A DNA stretch of 64,000 nt from Mytilus californianus (GCF_021869535.1 NW_026262712.1:65876100-65940099); one strand, 5' to 3'. Counted from the first letter of the stretch, positions 33,218 to 43,761 are shown. Notes: generated by a model from the sequence alone, not told the origin. Numbers and translations are program-made.

Positions 33218-33587
33218 GTCTATAAAAAGGACCAACCAGCAAATTTACTATGTACCGGATCGTCTAGAATAGACGATACTGTGCAGATAAGGAAAAAATT
33301 ATATAAGTCTAGAGATTTGCACAACGATACTAATATAAGATGGTATTATACGAAGATGTTGTTAATAAATCGTGTTGACAAATATTTCGGCTTAACAAAT
33401 AGCCTTCTTCGGTGTCAATTATTTTAACAATACTGATAATATGTATAAAAATAGCTCAATAATACAGGTAAGTTTTGGTCTATTGATTTAATCCAAAATC
33501 CTGAACATCATAATATAAAACAAAACTCAATACTCAAATATACGTGACTGTGTATATTTACAACCCAAAATGAGTGAAAAATAAAAC
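33213..33587 (-). repeat. PLE terminal region (pLTR-like), outer left
   Basis: Same 375-bp block as 36381-36756 and (inverted) 40310-40687. It contains a hairpin ATCGTCT/AGACGAT near 33261-33279 and the hammerhead-like motif. Confidence 0.8.
33375..33418 (-). ncRNA. Hammerhead-like motif (outer left PLE)
   Basis: TTGACA, CCGAAGA, GGCT/AGCC stem, GAAA, TGTCAA on the minus strand. U4 is replaced by C. Confidence 0.45.
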
Positions 33588-36305
33588 TTAATATTTTTTA
33601 TTGATGCCGTTTGGATGATGTACATTTAGTTCCTTTATCCAAAAGCTTTCCCGAACCTGTCGCTGGGCATCACTCCAGTGAATGTTCTGTTCAATCACTA
33701 GGATCTTCATGCGGTTAAAGTCATCAAGTGTGTGACCAGACTGTCTGAAATGCTGAGAAACTGGGAGAAGTGGCTTCTTAGAGATATCACTCCTATGGCC
33801 ATTGAGGCGTTTGTGGAAAGGCTGCTTTGACTCACCAACATATTGGAGGCCACAAACCGAACATTCTAGAATGTAAATAACATTCATACTTTTGCAGTTA
33901 ACATTGCAAAATATCTTATAGTTATTTTCGGTTGCCTTACTGTGAAAAGTTGATGAGTGATGCATCTGTAGGCAGCATTTGCAGCGTTTTTCATCACACG
34001 AACGACATTCTCCAGAAGTACTTCTATTATCAGACACTTCAGCCCGCACTAGCAGGTTACGCAGACTATTGGGTTGCCTAAAAGCTATCATGGGAGGCTC
34101 GGGAAAAATCTTGGATAGTTTGGAATTCTTTTCAACTGTTTTCCAATGCTCACGAATGACACCGAAGCTGTTTTTGAGAGATGGGTGGTAAGTAAGAACA
34201 CATGGAGTCCTTTTATTTTTCTTTTTATATTTGTATTCTAACAGTTTACTCCTTGGAATAGTTTCCGCTTTCTGAAAGCCTTTTTGGATAGTTTTGTGTT
34301 TGTAGCCCCTTCTCTTCAAGCGGGTTTCGAGTTGACGTAGTTGTTTTTTAGTTGTTTCTGAGTTGGAACATATTCGCTTGACTCTGAGTGCCTGACTGTA
34401 CGGGATGCTCTTAGTACAATGAGCAGGATGGCAACTTTTAGGGGACAGATATTGGTGAGTGTCAGTAGGCTTAGAATATAGATCAGTGGATATGATGCCA
34501 TCTGTGAGCGAGCTGGAGGTATCGAGGAAGGTGATTTTGGATTTAGATTTCTCATGAGTAAATTTGATACTTGGGTGTATGTTGTTGGCATGAGTGATGA
34601 ATGTATCTAAATCCTCGTCACTTTTATTCCATTTCATATCCACATCATCTATAAATCTAAACCAGGAAAGCGGTTTTTCGATGGAAGATTCAAGGAGTTG
34701 TTTTTCTAATTTGCCCATAAATATGTTGGCATATGATGGAGCCATTTTGGTGCCCATAGCAGTTCCATTAACTTGCAGATAATGGTCTCCATCAAAAGTG
34801 AAGTTGTTGTTTTTGAGTACCAGCGTGAGCATTTTGACCAGGCATTCAGTAGGTGGATATTTCACTGGTCGGGAATTCCAAACTTCTTTACATGCATCAA
34901 TGCCATCTGCATGTGGAATATTCGTGTAGAGGGAGGTGACGTCCATAGAGACAAGTGTCGTGTCGGAGGGGAGTGGATTTAAGGCCTGCAATTTTCTAAG
35001 ATAATCGGTAGTATCTTTGATGTGAGATGGTAAGTCCTCAACATGTTGACGAAGATGGAAGTCAACGAATTCCGATATTTTTTCCGTCGGATGACCGTTC
35101 GCTGAAACTATAGGTCTTCTTGGGTTGTTGGCCTTATGAATTTTAGGTAAAAGATAAAATCTGCCCGGTTTTGGATTTTCTGGTTTCAAATATTCTAGAG
35201 TCTTTTCATCGATGAAACCATCGTTGTGCATTTCTACCAAACTATCAGTTATTTCTCTGCTAAAAGATGTTGTAGGATCAGAGTCTAGTTTTTGGTAGAA
35301 CCTTGCATCGCCAAGTTGTCGTTCAGCCTCTTGAATATAGGCAGATTTATCCATGACAACCACTGCACTGCCTTTGTCTGCAGGTTTAATGACGATATTG
35401 TCGTTAGATCGTAAGTTTTTCAGTGCAGTTCGTTCTTCATTGGTAAGATTGTCAAAAGGTTTATTGTTATTTCTAGTATTTCTAATAATGTCCGACTTAA
35501 AATTGTCAATAAATGATTCCAAGGTGGCATTTTTGCTCGGTTTAGGGATCCAAGTACTCTTTTTTATAAATTTGTAGTTGTTTTCGTCTTCTGAAATTTC
35601 TGAGTCGCTATCCGAGCCTCTGTTGTTGTTCTCCTTCGACGCGAAATATTCCTTAATGCGTAGACTTCTGGCAAAATTGTCAAGGTCTTCCGACAATTTA
35701 GTTTCATTGACAGGGGCAGGTAAAGGACAGAAATTTAAGCCTCTCGAGAGAAGAGATGTTTCAGCTTCCGTTAACTGGTGTTTGGAAAGATTGACCACAA
35801 TGTTGGAGGGCGAATCAGTCTCTAGTAACCTACGTTTAAAGCGCCTTACTCGTTTTCTCTTTTTTTCAGATGGTAAAGAAGGATTGATATGATCGATGCC
35901 ATCCCTACGGAATTTTCTTTTCTGCCTTTCACTCAAATTTTGAAATTGTATGGTTGTTATGTCTTTAAGGCGAGCACTGATAGCATCACAATTGTCAGAT
36001 GTGAGATCTTTTTTGCAGCTATTTGAAAGGGTGTTAAATTCGCCAGTAAGAGTTTTCAGATATTCTTCGCAGTGTTGTTTGAGGAGGACCATTAACCGCT
36101 TGGAACAATGGTAGAGGGTTTGATCCCATTTGCGAAGTAATGTGTTGGATAAATTGCCAGGTGTTTGTGGCATGAGCTTGATTTGTAGTCCGTTAGGAAT
36201 ACTTTCATTATACACATAATGGGTTAAATTAGATAAGTGGTGTTCAGTTCTAATTTGTTTTTGTTTAATAGCTCTAAGCTGTTTAAAATAATCATTGATG
36301 TTCAT
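33588..36305 (-). CDS. Penelope-like RT with GIY-YIG endonuclease, full length (left outer)
   Basis: 905 codons, uninterrupted. The N-terminal 300 residues are Lys/Arg-rich (KKRKRVRRFKRR near 150). [17 protein letters not shown] (about 307-321), [20 protein letters not shown], motif [15 protein letters not shown] (Asp455), motif [19 protein letters not shown] (about 514-531), motif C FRFIDDVD (Asp553-Asp554), ITFLDT, then KPTDTHQYL and [14 protein letters not shown] Cys cluster [12 protein letters not shown] starts near 767. GIY-YIG starts near 808 ([17 protein letters not shown]). The layout is that of canonical PLEs with a Cys-rich linker, as in Neptune-type elements; the subfamily is an inference. 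Residue 396 is Arg where the right copy has Gly in the conserved GRPIVS block, so this copy may be weakened. Start ATG at 36305 matches the right copy. Confidence 0.92.
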   Translation of the reverse strand: MNINDYFKQLRAIKQKQIRTEHHLSNLTHYVYNESIPNGLQIKLMPQTPGNLSNTLLRKWDQTLYHCSKRLMVLLKQHCEEYLKTLTGEFNTLSNSCKKDLTSDNCDAISARLKDITTIQFQNLSERQKRKFRRDGIDHINPSLPSEKKRKRVRRFKRRLLETDSPSNIVVNLSKHQLTEAETSLLSRGLNFCPLPAPVNETKLSEDLDNFARSLRIKEYFASKENNNRGSDSDSEISEDENNYKFIKKSTWIPKPSKNATLESFIDNFKSDIIRNTRNNNKPFDNLTNEERTALKNLRSNDNIVIKPADKGSAVVVMDKSAYIQEAERQLGDARFYQKLDSDPTTSFSREITDSLVEMHNDGFIDEKTLEYLKPENPKPGRFYLLPKIHKANNPRRPIVSANGHPTEKISEFVDFHLRQHVEDLPSHIKDTTDYLRKLQALNPLPSDTTLVSMDVTSLYTNIPHADGIDACKEVWNSRPVKYPPTECLVKMLTLVLKNNNFTFDGDHYLQVNGTAMGTKMAPSYANIFMGKLEKQLLESSIEKPLSWFRFIDDVDMKWNKSDEDLDTFITHANNIHPSIKFTHEKSKSKITFLDTSSSLTDGIISTDLYSKPTDTHQYLSPKSCHPAHCTKSIPYSQALRVKRICSNSETTKKQLRQLETRLKRRGYKHKTIQKGFQKAETIPRSKLLEYKYKKKNKRTPCVLTYHPSLKNSFGVIREHWKTVEKNSKLSKIFPEPPMIAFRQPNSLRNLLVRAEVSDNRSTSGECRSCDEKRCKCCLQMHHSSTFHSKATENNYKIFCNVNCKSMNVIYILECSVCGLQYVGESKQPFHKRLNGHRSDISKKPLLPVSQHFRQSGHTLDDFNRMKILVIEQNIHWSDAQRQVRESFWIKELNVHHPNGINKKY

Positions 36306-36380
36306 GATATAAGAGCTGAAAACTTAAATTCACTGGGATTATGTGAATAACATAATACAGGTCATTCAGAGGAAAATAAT

Positions 36381-36756
36381 ATAGAAGTCTATAAAAAGGA
36401 CCAACCAGCAAATTTACTATGTACCGGATCGTCTAGAATAGACGATACTGTGCAGATAAGGAAAAAATTATATAAGTCTAGAGATTTGCACAACGATACT
36501 AATATAAGATGGTATTATACGAAGATGTTGTTAATAAATCGTGTTGACAAATATTTCGGCTTAACAAATAGCCTTCTTCGGTGTCAATTATTTTAACAAT
36601 ACTGATAATATGTATAAAAATAGCTCAATAATACAGGTAAGTTTTGGTCTATTGATTTAATCCAAAATCCTGAACATCATAATATAAAACAAAACTCAAT
36701 ACTCAAATATACGTGACTGTGTATATTTACAACCCAAAATGAGTGAAAAATAAAAC
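36381..36756 (-). repeat. PLE terminal region between tandem copies (left arm)
   Basis: Joins the 5' leader of the full copy (36306-36380) to the 3' end of the inner copy. It is identical in layout to 33213-33587, so the full copy is bounded by direct terminal repeats. Confidence 0.8.
36544..36587 (-). ncRNA. Hammerhead-like motif (inner left PLE)
   Basis: Same sequence as 33375-33418. Confidence 0.45.
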
Positions 36757-38528
36757 TTAATATTTTTTATTGATGCCGTTTGGATGATGTACATTTAGTT
36801 CCTTTATCCAAAAGCTTTCCCGAACCTGTCGCTGGGCATCACTCCAGTGAATGTTCTGTTCAATCACTAGGATCTTCATGCGGTTAAAGTCATCAAGTGT
36901 GTGACCAGACTGTCTGAAATGCTGAGAAACTGGGAGAAGTGGCTTCTTAGAGATATCACTCCTATGGCCATTGAGGCGTTTGTGGAAAGGCTGCTTTGAC
37001 TCACCAACATATTGGAGGCCACAAACCGAACATTCTAGAATGTAAATAACATTCATACTTTTGCAGTTAACATTGCAAAATATCTTATAGTTATTTTCGG
37101 TTGCCTTACTGTGAAAAGTTGATGAGTGATGCATCTGTAGGCAGCATTTGCAGCGTTTTTCATCACACGAACGACATTCTCCAGAAGTACTTCTATTATC
37201 AGACACTTCAGCCCGCACTAGCAGGTTACGCAGACTATTGGGTTGCCTAAAAGCTATCATGGGAGGCTCGGGAAAAATCTTGGATAGTTTGGAATTCTTT
37301 TCAACTGTTTTCCAATGCTCACGAATGACACCGAAGCTGTTTTTGAGAGATGGGTGGTAAGTAAGAACACATGGAGTCCTTTTATTTTTCTTTTTATATT
37401 TGTATTCTAACAGTTTACTCCTTGGAATAGTTTCCGCTTTCTGAAAGCCTTTTTGGATAGTTTTGTGTTTGTAGCCCCTTCTCTTCAAGCGGGTTTCGAG
37501 TTGACGTAGTTGTTTTTTAGTTGTTTCTGAGTTGGAACATATTCGCTTGACTCTGAGTGCCTGACTGTACGGGATGCTCTTAGTACAATGAGCAGGATGG
37601 CAACTTTTAGGGGACAGATATTGGTGAGTGTCAGTAGGCTTAGAATATAGATCAGTGGATATGATGCCATCTGTGAGCGAGCTGGAGGTATCGAGGAAGG
37701 TGATTTTGGATTTAGATTTCTCATGAGTAAATTTGATACTTGGGTGTATGTTGTTGGCATGAGTGATGAATGTATCTAAATCCTCGTCACTTTTATTCCA
37801 TTTCATATCCACATCATCTATAAATCTAAACCAGGAAAGCGGTTTTTCGATGGAAGATTCAAGGAGTTGTTTTTCTAATTTGCCCATAAATATGTTGGCA
37901 TATGATGGAGCCATTTTGGTGCCCATAGCAGTTCCATTAACTTGCAGATAATGGTCTCCATCAAAAGTGAAGTTGTTGTTTTTTGAGTACCAGCGTGAGC
38001 ATTTTGACCAGGCATTCAGTAGGTGGATATTTCACTGGTCGGGAATTCCAAACTTCTTTACATGCATCAATGCCATCTGCATGTGGAATATTCGTGTAGA
38101 GGGAGGTGACGTCCATAGAGACAAGTGTCGTGTCGGAGGGGAGTGGATTTAAGGCCTGCAATTTTCTAAGATAATCGGTAGTATCTTTGATGTGAGATGG
38201 TAAGTCCTCAACATGTTGACGAAGATGGAAGTCAACGAATTCCGATATTTTTTCCGTCGGATGACCGTTCGCTGAAACTATAGGTCTTCCTGGGTTGTTG
38301 GCCTTATGAATTTTAGGTAAAAGATAAAATCTGCCCGGTTTTGGATTTTCTGGTTTCAAATATTCTAGAGTCTTTTCATCGATGAAACCATCGTTGTGCA
38401 TTTCTACCAAACTATCAGTTATTTCTCTGCTAAAAGATGTTGTAGGATCAGAGTCTAGTTTTTGGTAGAACCTTGCATCGCCAAGTTGTCGTTCAGCCTC
38501 TTGAATATAGGCAGATTTATCCATGACA
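36757..38528 (-). pseudogene. PLE RT-GIY-YIG, 5'-truncated and frame-shifted (left inner)
   Basis: Runs from the palindrome axis, starting at [20 protein letters not shown] (codon 318 of the full protein), to the normal stop. The run of T near 37977-37982 is one base longer than in the other copies, shifting frame after MLTLVLK, so the coding part is split into 38545-37961 and 37926-36757. The retained regions are the RT core from before motif A through GIY-YIG. The apparent ATG at 38605 belongs to the opposite arm read backwards. Confidence 0.88.
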
Positions 38529-40309
38529 GTGCAGTGGTTGTCATGGATAAATCTGCCTATATTCAAGAGGCTGAACGACAACTTGGCGATGCAAGGTTCT
38601 ACCAAAAACTAGACTCTGATCCTACAACATCTTTTAGCAGAGAAATAACTGATAGTTTGGTAGAAATGCACAACGATGGTTTCATCGATGAAAAGACTCT
38701 AGAATATTTGAAACCAGAAAATCCAAAACCGGGCAGATTTTATCTTTTACCTAAAATTCATAAGGCCAACAACCCAGGAAGACCTATAGTTTCAGCGAAC
38801 GGTCATCCGACGGAAAAAATATCGGAATTCGTTGACTTCCATCTTCGTCAACATGTTGAGGACTTACCATCTCACATCAAAGATACTACCGATTATCTTA
38901 GAAAATTGCAGGCCTTAAATCCACTCCCCTCCGACACGACACTTGTCTCTATGGACGTCACCTCCCTCTACACGAATATTCCACATGCAGATGGCATTGA
39001 TGCATGTAAAGAAGTTTGGAATTCCCGACCAGTGAAATATCCACCTACTGAATGCCTGGTCAAAATGCTCACGCTGGTACTCAAAAACAACAACTTCACT
39101 TTTGATGGAGACCATTATCTGCAAGTTAATGGAACTGCTATGGGCACCAAAATGGCTCCATCATATGCCAACATATTTATGGGCAAATTAGAAAAACAAC
39201 TCCTTGAATCTTCCATCGAAAAACCGCTTTCCTGGTTTAGATTTATAGATGATGTGGATATGAAATGGAATAAAAGTGACGAGGATTTAGATACATTCAT
39301 CACTCATGCCAACAACATACACCCAAGTATCAAATTTACTCATGAGAAATCTAAATCCAAAATCACCTTCCTCGATACCTCCAGCTCGCTCACAGATGGC
39401 ATCATATCCACTGATCTATATTCTAAGCCTACTGACACTCACCAATATCTGTCCCCTAAAAGTTGCCATCCTGCTCATTGTACTAAGAGCATCCCGTACA
39501 GTCAGGCACTCAGAGTCAAGCGAATATGTTCCAACTCAGAAACAACTAAAAAACAACTACGTCAACTCGAAACCCGCTTGAAGAGAAGGGGCTACAAACA
39601 CAAAACTATCCAAAAAGGCTTTCAGAAAGCGGAAACTATTCCAAGGAGTAAACTGTTAGAATACAAATATAAAAAGAAAAATAAAAGGACTCCATGTGTT
39701 CTTACTTACCACCCATCTCTCAAAAACAGCTTCGGTGTCATTCGTGAGCATTGGAAAACAGTTGAAAAGAATTCCAAACTATCCAAGATTTTTCCCGAGC
39801 CTCCCATGATAGCTTTTAGGCAACCCAATAGTCTGCGTAACCTGCTAGTGCGGGCTGAAGTGTCTGATAATAGAAGTACTTCTGGAGAATGTCGTTCGTG
39901 TGATGAAAAACGCTGCAAATGCTGCCTACAGATGCATCACTCATCAACTTTTCACAGTAAGGCAACCGAAAATAACTATAAGATATTTTGCAATGTTAAC
40001 TGCAAAAGTATGAATGTTATTTACATTCTAGAATGTTCGGTTTGTGGCCTCCAATATGTTGGTGAGTCAAAGCAGCCTTTCCACAAACGCCTCAATGGCC
40101 ATAGGAGTGATATCTCTAAGAAGCCACTTCTCCCAGTTTCTCAGCATTTCAGACAGTCTGGTCACACACTTGATGACTTTAACCGCATGAAGATCCTAGT
40201 GATTGAACAGAACATTCACTGGAGTGATGCCCAGCGACAGGTTCGGGAAAGCTTTTGGATAAAGGAACTAAATGTACATCATCCAAACGGCATCAATAAA
40301 AAATATTAA
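38527..40309 (+). pseudogene. PLE RT-GIY-YIG, 5'-truncated (right inner)
   Basis: Starts at CAGTGCAGTGGTTGTCATGG, equivalent to codon 312 of the full protein, and is open to the stop at 40309 with all motifs from MDKSAYIQ through motifs A-C, the Cys cluster and GIY-YIG. The ORF that seems to start at 38462 ([10 protein letters not shown]) enters from the other arm, so its first 22 or so residues are antisense PLE. It lacks the N-terminal third. It is the mirror image of the left inner copy except for the T-run indel. Confidence 0.88.
38529..38538. other. Palindrome axis and spacer
   Basis: GTGCAGTGGT separates the two arms. It belongs to the right inner copy; the two bases before it (CA, 38527-38528) fit either copy, a 2-bp microhomology at the junction. 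Confidence 0.85.
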
Positions 40310-40687
40310 GTTTTATTTTTCACTCATTTTGGGTTGTAAATATACACAGTCACGTATATTTGAGTATTGAGTTTTGTTTTATATTATGATGTTCAGGATT
40401 TTGGATTAAATCAATAGACCAAAACTTACCTGTATTATTGAGCTATTTTTATACATATTATCAGTATTGTTAAAATAATTGACACCGAAGAAGGCTATTT
40501 GTTAAGCCGAAATATTTGTCAACACGATTTATTAACAACATCTTCGTATAATACCATCTTATATTAGTATCGTTGTGCAAATCTCTAGACTTATATAATT
40601 TTTTCCTTATCTGCACAGTATCGTCTATTCTAGACGATCCGGTACATAGTAAATTTGCTGGTTGGTCCTTTTTATAGACTTCTATAT
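40310..40687 (+). repeat. PLE terminal region between tandem copies (right arm)
   Basis: Mirror of 36381-36756. It ends GGTCCTTTTTATAGACTTCT followed by the 5' leader of the full copy. Confidence 0.8.
40479..40522 (+). ncRNA. Hammerhead-like motif (inner right PLE)
   Basis: Same sequence as the other PLE copies. U4 is replaced by C. Confidence 0.45.
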
Positions 40688-40760
40688 TATTTTCCTCTGA
40701 ATGACCTGTATTATGTTATTCACATAATCCCAGTGAATTTAAGTTTTCAGCTCTTATATC

Positions 40761-43478
40761 ATGAACATCAATGATTATTTTAAACAGCTTAGAGCTATTA
40801 AACAAAAACAAATTAGAACTGAACACCACTTATCTAATTTAACCCATTATGTGTATAATGAAAGTATTCCTAACGGACTACAAATCAAGCTCATGCCACA
40901 AACACCTGGCAATTTATCCAACACATTACTTCGCAAATGGGATCAAACCCTCTACCATTGTTCCAAGCGGTTAATGGTCCTCCTCAAACAACACTGCGAA
41001 GAATATCTGAAAACTCTTACTGGCGAATTTAACACCCTTTCAAATAGCTGCAAAAAAGATCTCACATCTGACAATTGTGATGCTATCAGTGCTCGCCTTA
41101 AAGACATAACAACCATACAATTGCAAAATTTGAGTGAAAGGCAGAAAAGAAAATTCCGTAGGGATGGCATCGATCATATCAATCCTTCTTTACCATCTGA
41201 AAAAAAGAGAAAACGAGTAAGGCGCTTTAAACGTAGGTTACTAGAGACTGATTCGCCCTCCAACATTGTGGTCAATCTTTCCAAACACCAGTTAACGGAA
41301 GCTGAAACATCTCTTCTCTCGAGAGGCTTAAATTTCTGTCCTTTACCTGCCCCTGTCAATGAAACTAAATTGTCGGAAGACCTTGACAATTTTGCCAGAA
41401 GTCTACGCATTAAGGAATATTTCGCGTCGAAGGAGAACAACAACAGAGGCTCGGATAGCGACTCAGAAATTTCAGAAGACGAAAACAACTACAAATTTAT
41501 AAAAAAGAGTACTTGGATCCCTAAACCGAGCAAAAATGCCACCTTGGAATCATTTATTGACAATTTTAAGTCGGACATTATTAGAAATACTAGAAATAAC
41601 AATAAACCTTTTGACAATCTTACCAATGAAGAACGAACTGCACTGAAAAACTTACGATCTAACGACAATATCGTCATTAAACCTGCAGACAAAGGCAGTG
41701 CAGTGGTTGTCATGGATAAATCTGCCTATATTCAAGAGGCTGAACGACAACTTGGCGATGCAAGGTTCTACCAAAAACTAGACTCTGATCCTACAACATC
41801 TTTTAGCAGAGAAATAACTGATAGTTTGGTAGAAATGCACAACGATGGTTTCATCGATGAAAAGACTCTAGAATATTTGAAACCAGAAAATCCAAAACCG
41901 GGCAGATTTTATCTTTTACCTAAAATTCATAAGGCCAACAACCCAGGAAGACCTATAGTTTCAGCGAACGGTCATCCGACGGAAAAAATATCGGAATTCG
42001 TTGACTTCCATCTTCGTCAACATGTTGAGGACTTACCATCTCACATCAAAGATACTACCGATTATCTTAGAAAATTGCAGGCCTTAAATCCACTCCCCTC
42101 CGACACGACACTTGTCTCTATGGACGTCACCTCCCTCTACACGAATATTCCACATGCAGATGGCATTGATGCATGTAAAGAAGTTTGGAATTCCCGACCA
42201 GTGAAATATCCACCTACTGAATGCCTGGTCAAAATGCTCACGCTGGTACTCAAAAACAACAACTTCACTTTTGATGGAGACCATTATCTGCAAGTTAATG
42301 GAACTGCTATGGGCACCAAAATGGCTCCATCATATGCCAACATATTTATGGGCAAATTAGAAAAACAACTCCTTGAATCTTCCATCGAAAAACCGCTTTC
42401 CTGGTTTAGATTTATAGATGATGTGGATATGAAATGGAATAAAAGTGACGAGGATTTAGATACATTCATCACTCATGCCAACAACATACACCCAAGTATC
42501 AAATTTACTCATGAGAAATCTAAATCCAAAATCACCTTCCTCGATACCTCCAGCTCGCTCACAGATGGCATCATATCCACTGATCTATATTCTAAGCCTA
42601 CTGACACTCACCAATATCTGTCCCCTAAAAGTTGCCATCCTGCTCATTGTACTAAGAGCATCCCGTACAGTCAGGCACTCAGAGTCAAGCGAATATGTTC
42701 CAACTCAGAAACAACTAAAAAACAACTACGTCAACTCGAAACCCGCTTGAAGAGAAGGGGCTACAAACACAAAACTATCCAAAAAGGCTTTCAGAAAGCG
42801 GAAACTATTCCAAGGAGTAAACTGTTAGAATACAAATATAAAAAGAAAAATAAAAGGACTCCATGTGTTCTTACTTACCACCCATCTCTCAAAAACAGCT
42901 TCGGTGTCATTCGTGAGCATTGGAAAACAGTTGAAAAGAATTCCAAACTATCCAAGATTTTTCCCGAGCCTCCCATGATAGCTTTTAGGCAACCCAATAG
43001 TCTGCGTAACCTGCTAGTGCGGGCTGAAGTGTCTGATAATAGAAGTACTTCTGGAGAATGTCGTTCGTGTGATGAAAAACGCTGCAAATGCTGCCTACAG
43101 ATGCATCACTCATCAACTTTTCACAGTAAGGCAACCGAAAATAACTATAAGATATTTTGCAATGTTAACTGCAAAAGTATGAATGTTATTTACATTCTAG
43201 AATGTTCGGTTTGTGGCCTCCAATATGTTGGTGAGTCAAAGCAGCCTTTCCACAAACGCCTCAATGGCCATAGGAGTGATATCTCTAAGAAGCCACTTCT
43301 CCCAGTTTCTCAGCATTTCAGACAGTCTGGTCACACACTTGATGACTTTAACCGCATGAAGATCCTAGTGATTGAACAGAACATTCACTGGAGTGATGCC
43401 CAGCGACAGGTTCGGGAAAGCTTTTGGATAAAGGAACTAAATGTACATCATCCAAACGGCATCAATAAAAAATATTAA
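40761..43478 (+). CDS. Penelope-like RT with GIY-YIG endonuclease, full length (right outer)
   Basis: 905 codons, uninterrupted, the best candidate for an active enzyme here. It has the same domains as the left outer copy, with Gly396 in [10 protein letters not shown] and Leu121. The motif A Asp455 and the motif C Asp pair 553-554 are present. Motif C is FIDD rather than the more common YVDD. In the GIY-YIG domain the Tyr pair in [17 protein letters not shown], Arg/His in KRLNGHR and a C-terminal Glu (FWIKELN) are kept. The leader 40688-40760 starts the element after a terminal repeat, and transcription would come from that repeat. It is predicted to reverse-transcribe its own RNA at TA-rich targets. 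Confidence 0.93.
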   Translation: MNINDYFKQLRAIKQKQIRTEHHLSNLTHYVYNESIPNGLQIKLMPQTPGNLSNTLLRKWDQTLYHCSKRLMVLLKQHCEEYLKTLTGEFNTLSNSCKKDLTSDNCDAISARLKDITTIQLQNLSERQKRKFRRDGIDHINPSLPSEKKRKRVRRFKRRLLETDSPSNIVVNLSKHQLTEAETSLLSRGLNFCPLPAPVNETKLSEDLDNFARSLRIKEYFASKENNNRGSDSDSEISEDENNYKFIKKSTWIPKPSKNATLESFIDNFKSDIIRNTRNNNKPFDNLTNEERTALKNLRSNDNIVIKPADKGSAVVVMDKSAYIQEAERQLGDARFYQKLDSDPTTSFSREITDSLVEMHNDGFIDEKTLEYLKPENPKPGRFYLLPKIHKANNPGRPIVSANGHPTEKISEFVDFHLRQHVEDLPSHIKDTTDYLRKLQALNPLPSDTTLVSMDVTSLYTNIPHADGIDACKEVWNSRPVKYPPTECLVKMLTLVLKNNNFTFDGDHYLQVNGTAMGTKMAPSYANIFMGKLEKQLLESSIEKPLSWFRFIDDVDMKWNKSDEDLDTFITHANNIHPSIKFTHEKSKSKITFLDTSSSLTDGIISTDLYSKPTDTHQYLSPKSCHPAHCTKSIPYSQALRVKRICSNSETTKKQLRQLETRLKRRGYKHKTIQKGFQKAETIPRSKLLEYKYKKKNKRTPCVLTYHPSLKNSFGVIREHWKTVEKNSKLSKIFPEPPMIAFRQPNSLRNLLVRAEVSDNRSTSGECRSCDEKRCKCCLQMHHSSTFHSKATENNYKIFCNVNCKSMNVIYILECSVCGLQYVGESKQPFHKRLNGHRSDISKKPLLPVSQHFRQSGHTLDDFNRMKILVIEQNIHWSDAQRQVRESFWIKELNVHHPNGINKKY

Positions 43479-43761
43479 GTTTTATTTTTCACTCATTTTG
43501 GGTTGTAAATATACACAGTCACGTATATTTGAGTATTGAGTTTTGTTTTATATTATGATGTTCAGGATTTTGGATTAAATCAATAGACCAAAACTTACCT
43601 GTATTATTGAGCTATTTTTATACATATTATCAGTATTGTTAAAATAATTGACACCGAAGAAGGCTATTTGTTAAGCCGAAATATTTGTCAACACGATTTA
43701 TTAACAACATCTTCGTATAATACCATCTTATATTAGTATCGTTGTGCAAATCTCTAGACTT
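43479..43761 (+). repeat. PLE 3' terminal region, outer right (short form)
   Basis: Matches the first 283 bp of the 40310-40687 block and stops at CTCTAGACTT, running into a TA tract. The last about 92 bp of the block are missing here, as at 24403. Confidence 0.8.
43648..43691 (+). ncRNA. Hammerhead-like motif (outer right PLE)
   Basis: Same sequence as the other PLE copies. Confidence 0.45.

Larger units (their letters stand above)
33213..43761. mobile_element. 10.5-kb palindrome of four Penelope-like element copies
   Basis: The axis is at 38533-38534, with a 10-nt spacer (38529-38538) between CCATGACA and TGTCATGG. Each arm of about 5.2 kb holds, from outside in, a full-length PLE and a 5'-truncated PLE in tandem, both with their 3' ends outward. 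Reflected positions agree to 1 bp over the arms. The only differences I noticed are a 1-bp T-run indel at about 37979 and two amino-acid changes (codons 121 and 396 of the outer ORFs). The left end has about 92 bp more of terminal sequence than the right. TA tracts flank both ends. Confidence 0.9.

Noticed and set aside
38462-38605. Apparent shared N-terminus [13 protein letters not shown] in both inner PLE frames
   Set aside because: It is the opposite arm read across the axis, an effect of the palindrome and not a new protein start.
33979-42472. Many 60-105 codon ORFs antisense or in other frames within the PLE copies
   Set aside because: They repeat identically in each PLE copy as shadows of the RT frame and have no independent signal.
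33213-43761. Palindrome as an assembly or chimeric-read artefact
   Set aside because: Not excluded, but the two flanks rejoin to a known repeat, ends differ in length, and a smaller insertion shows the same design. Kept as a finding with read spanning as the test.
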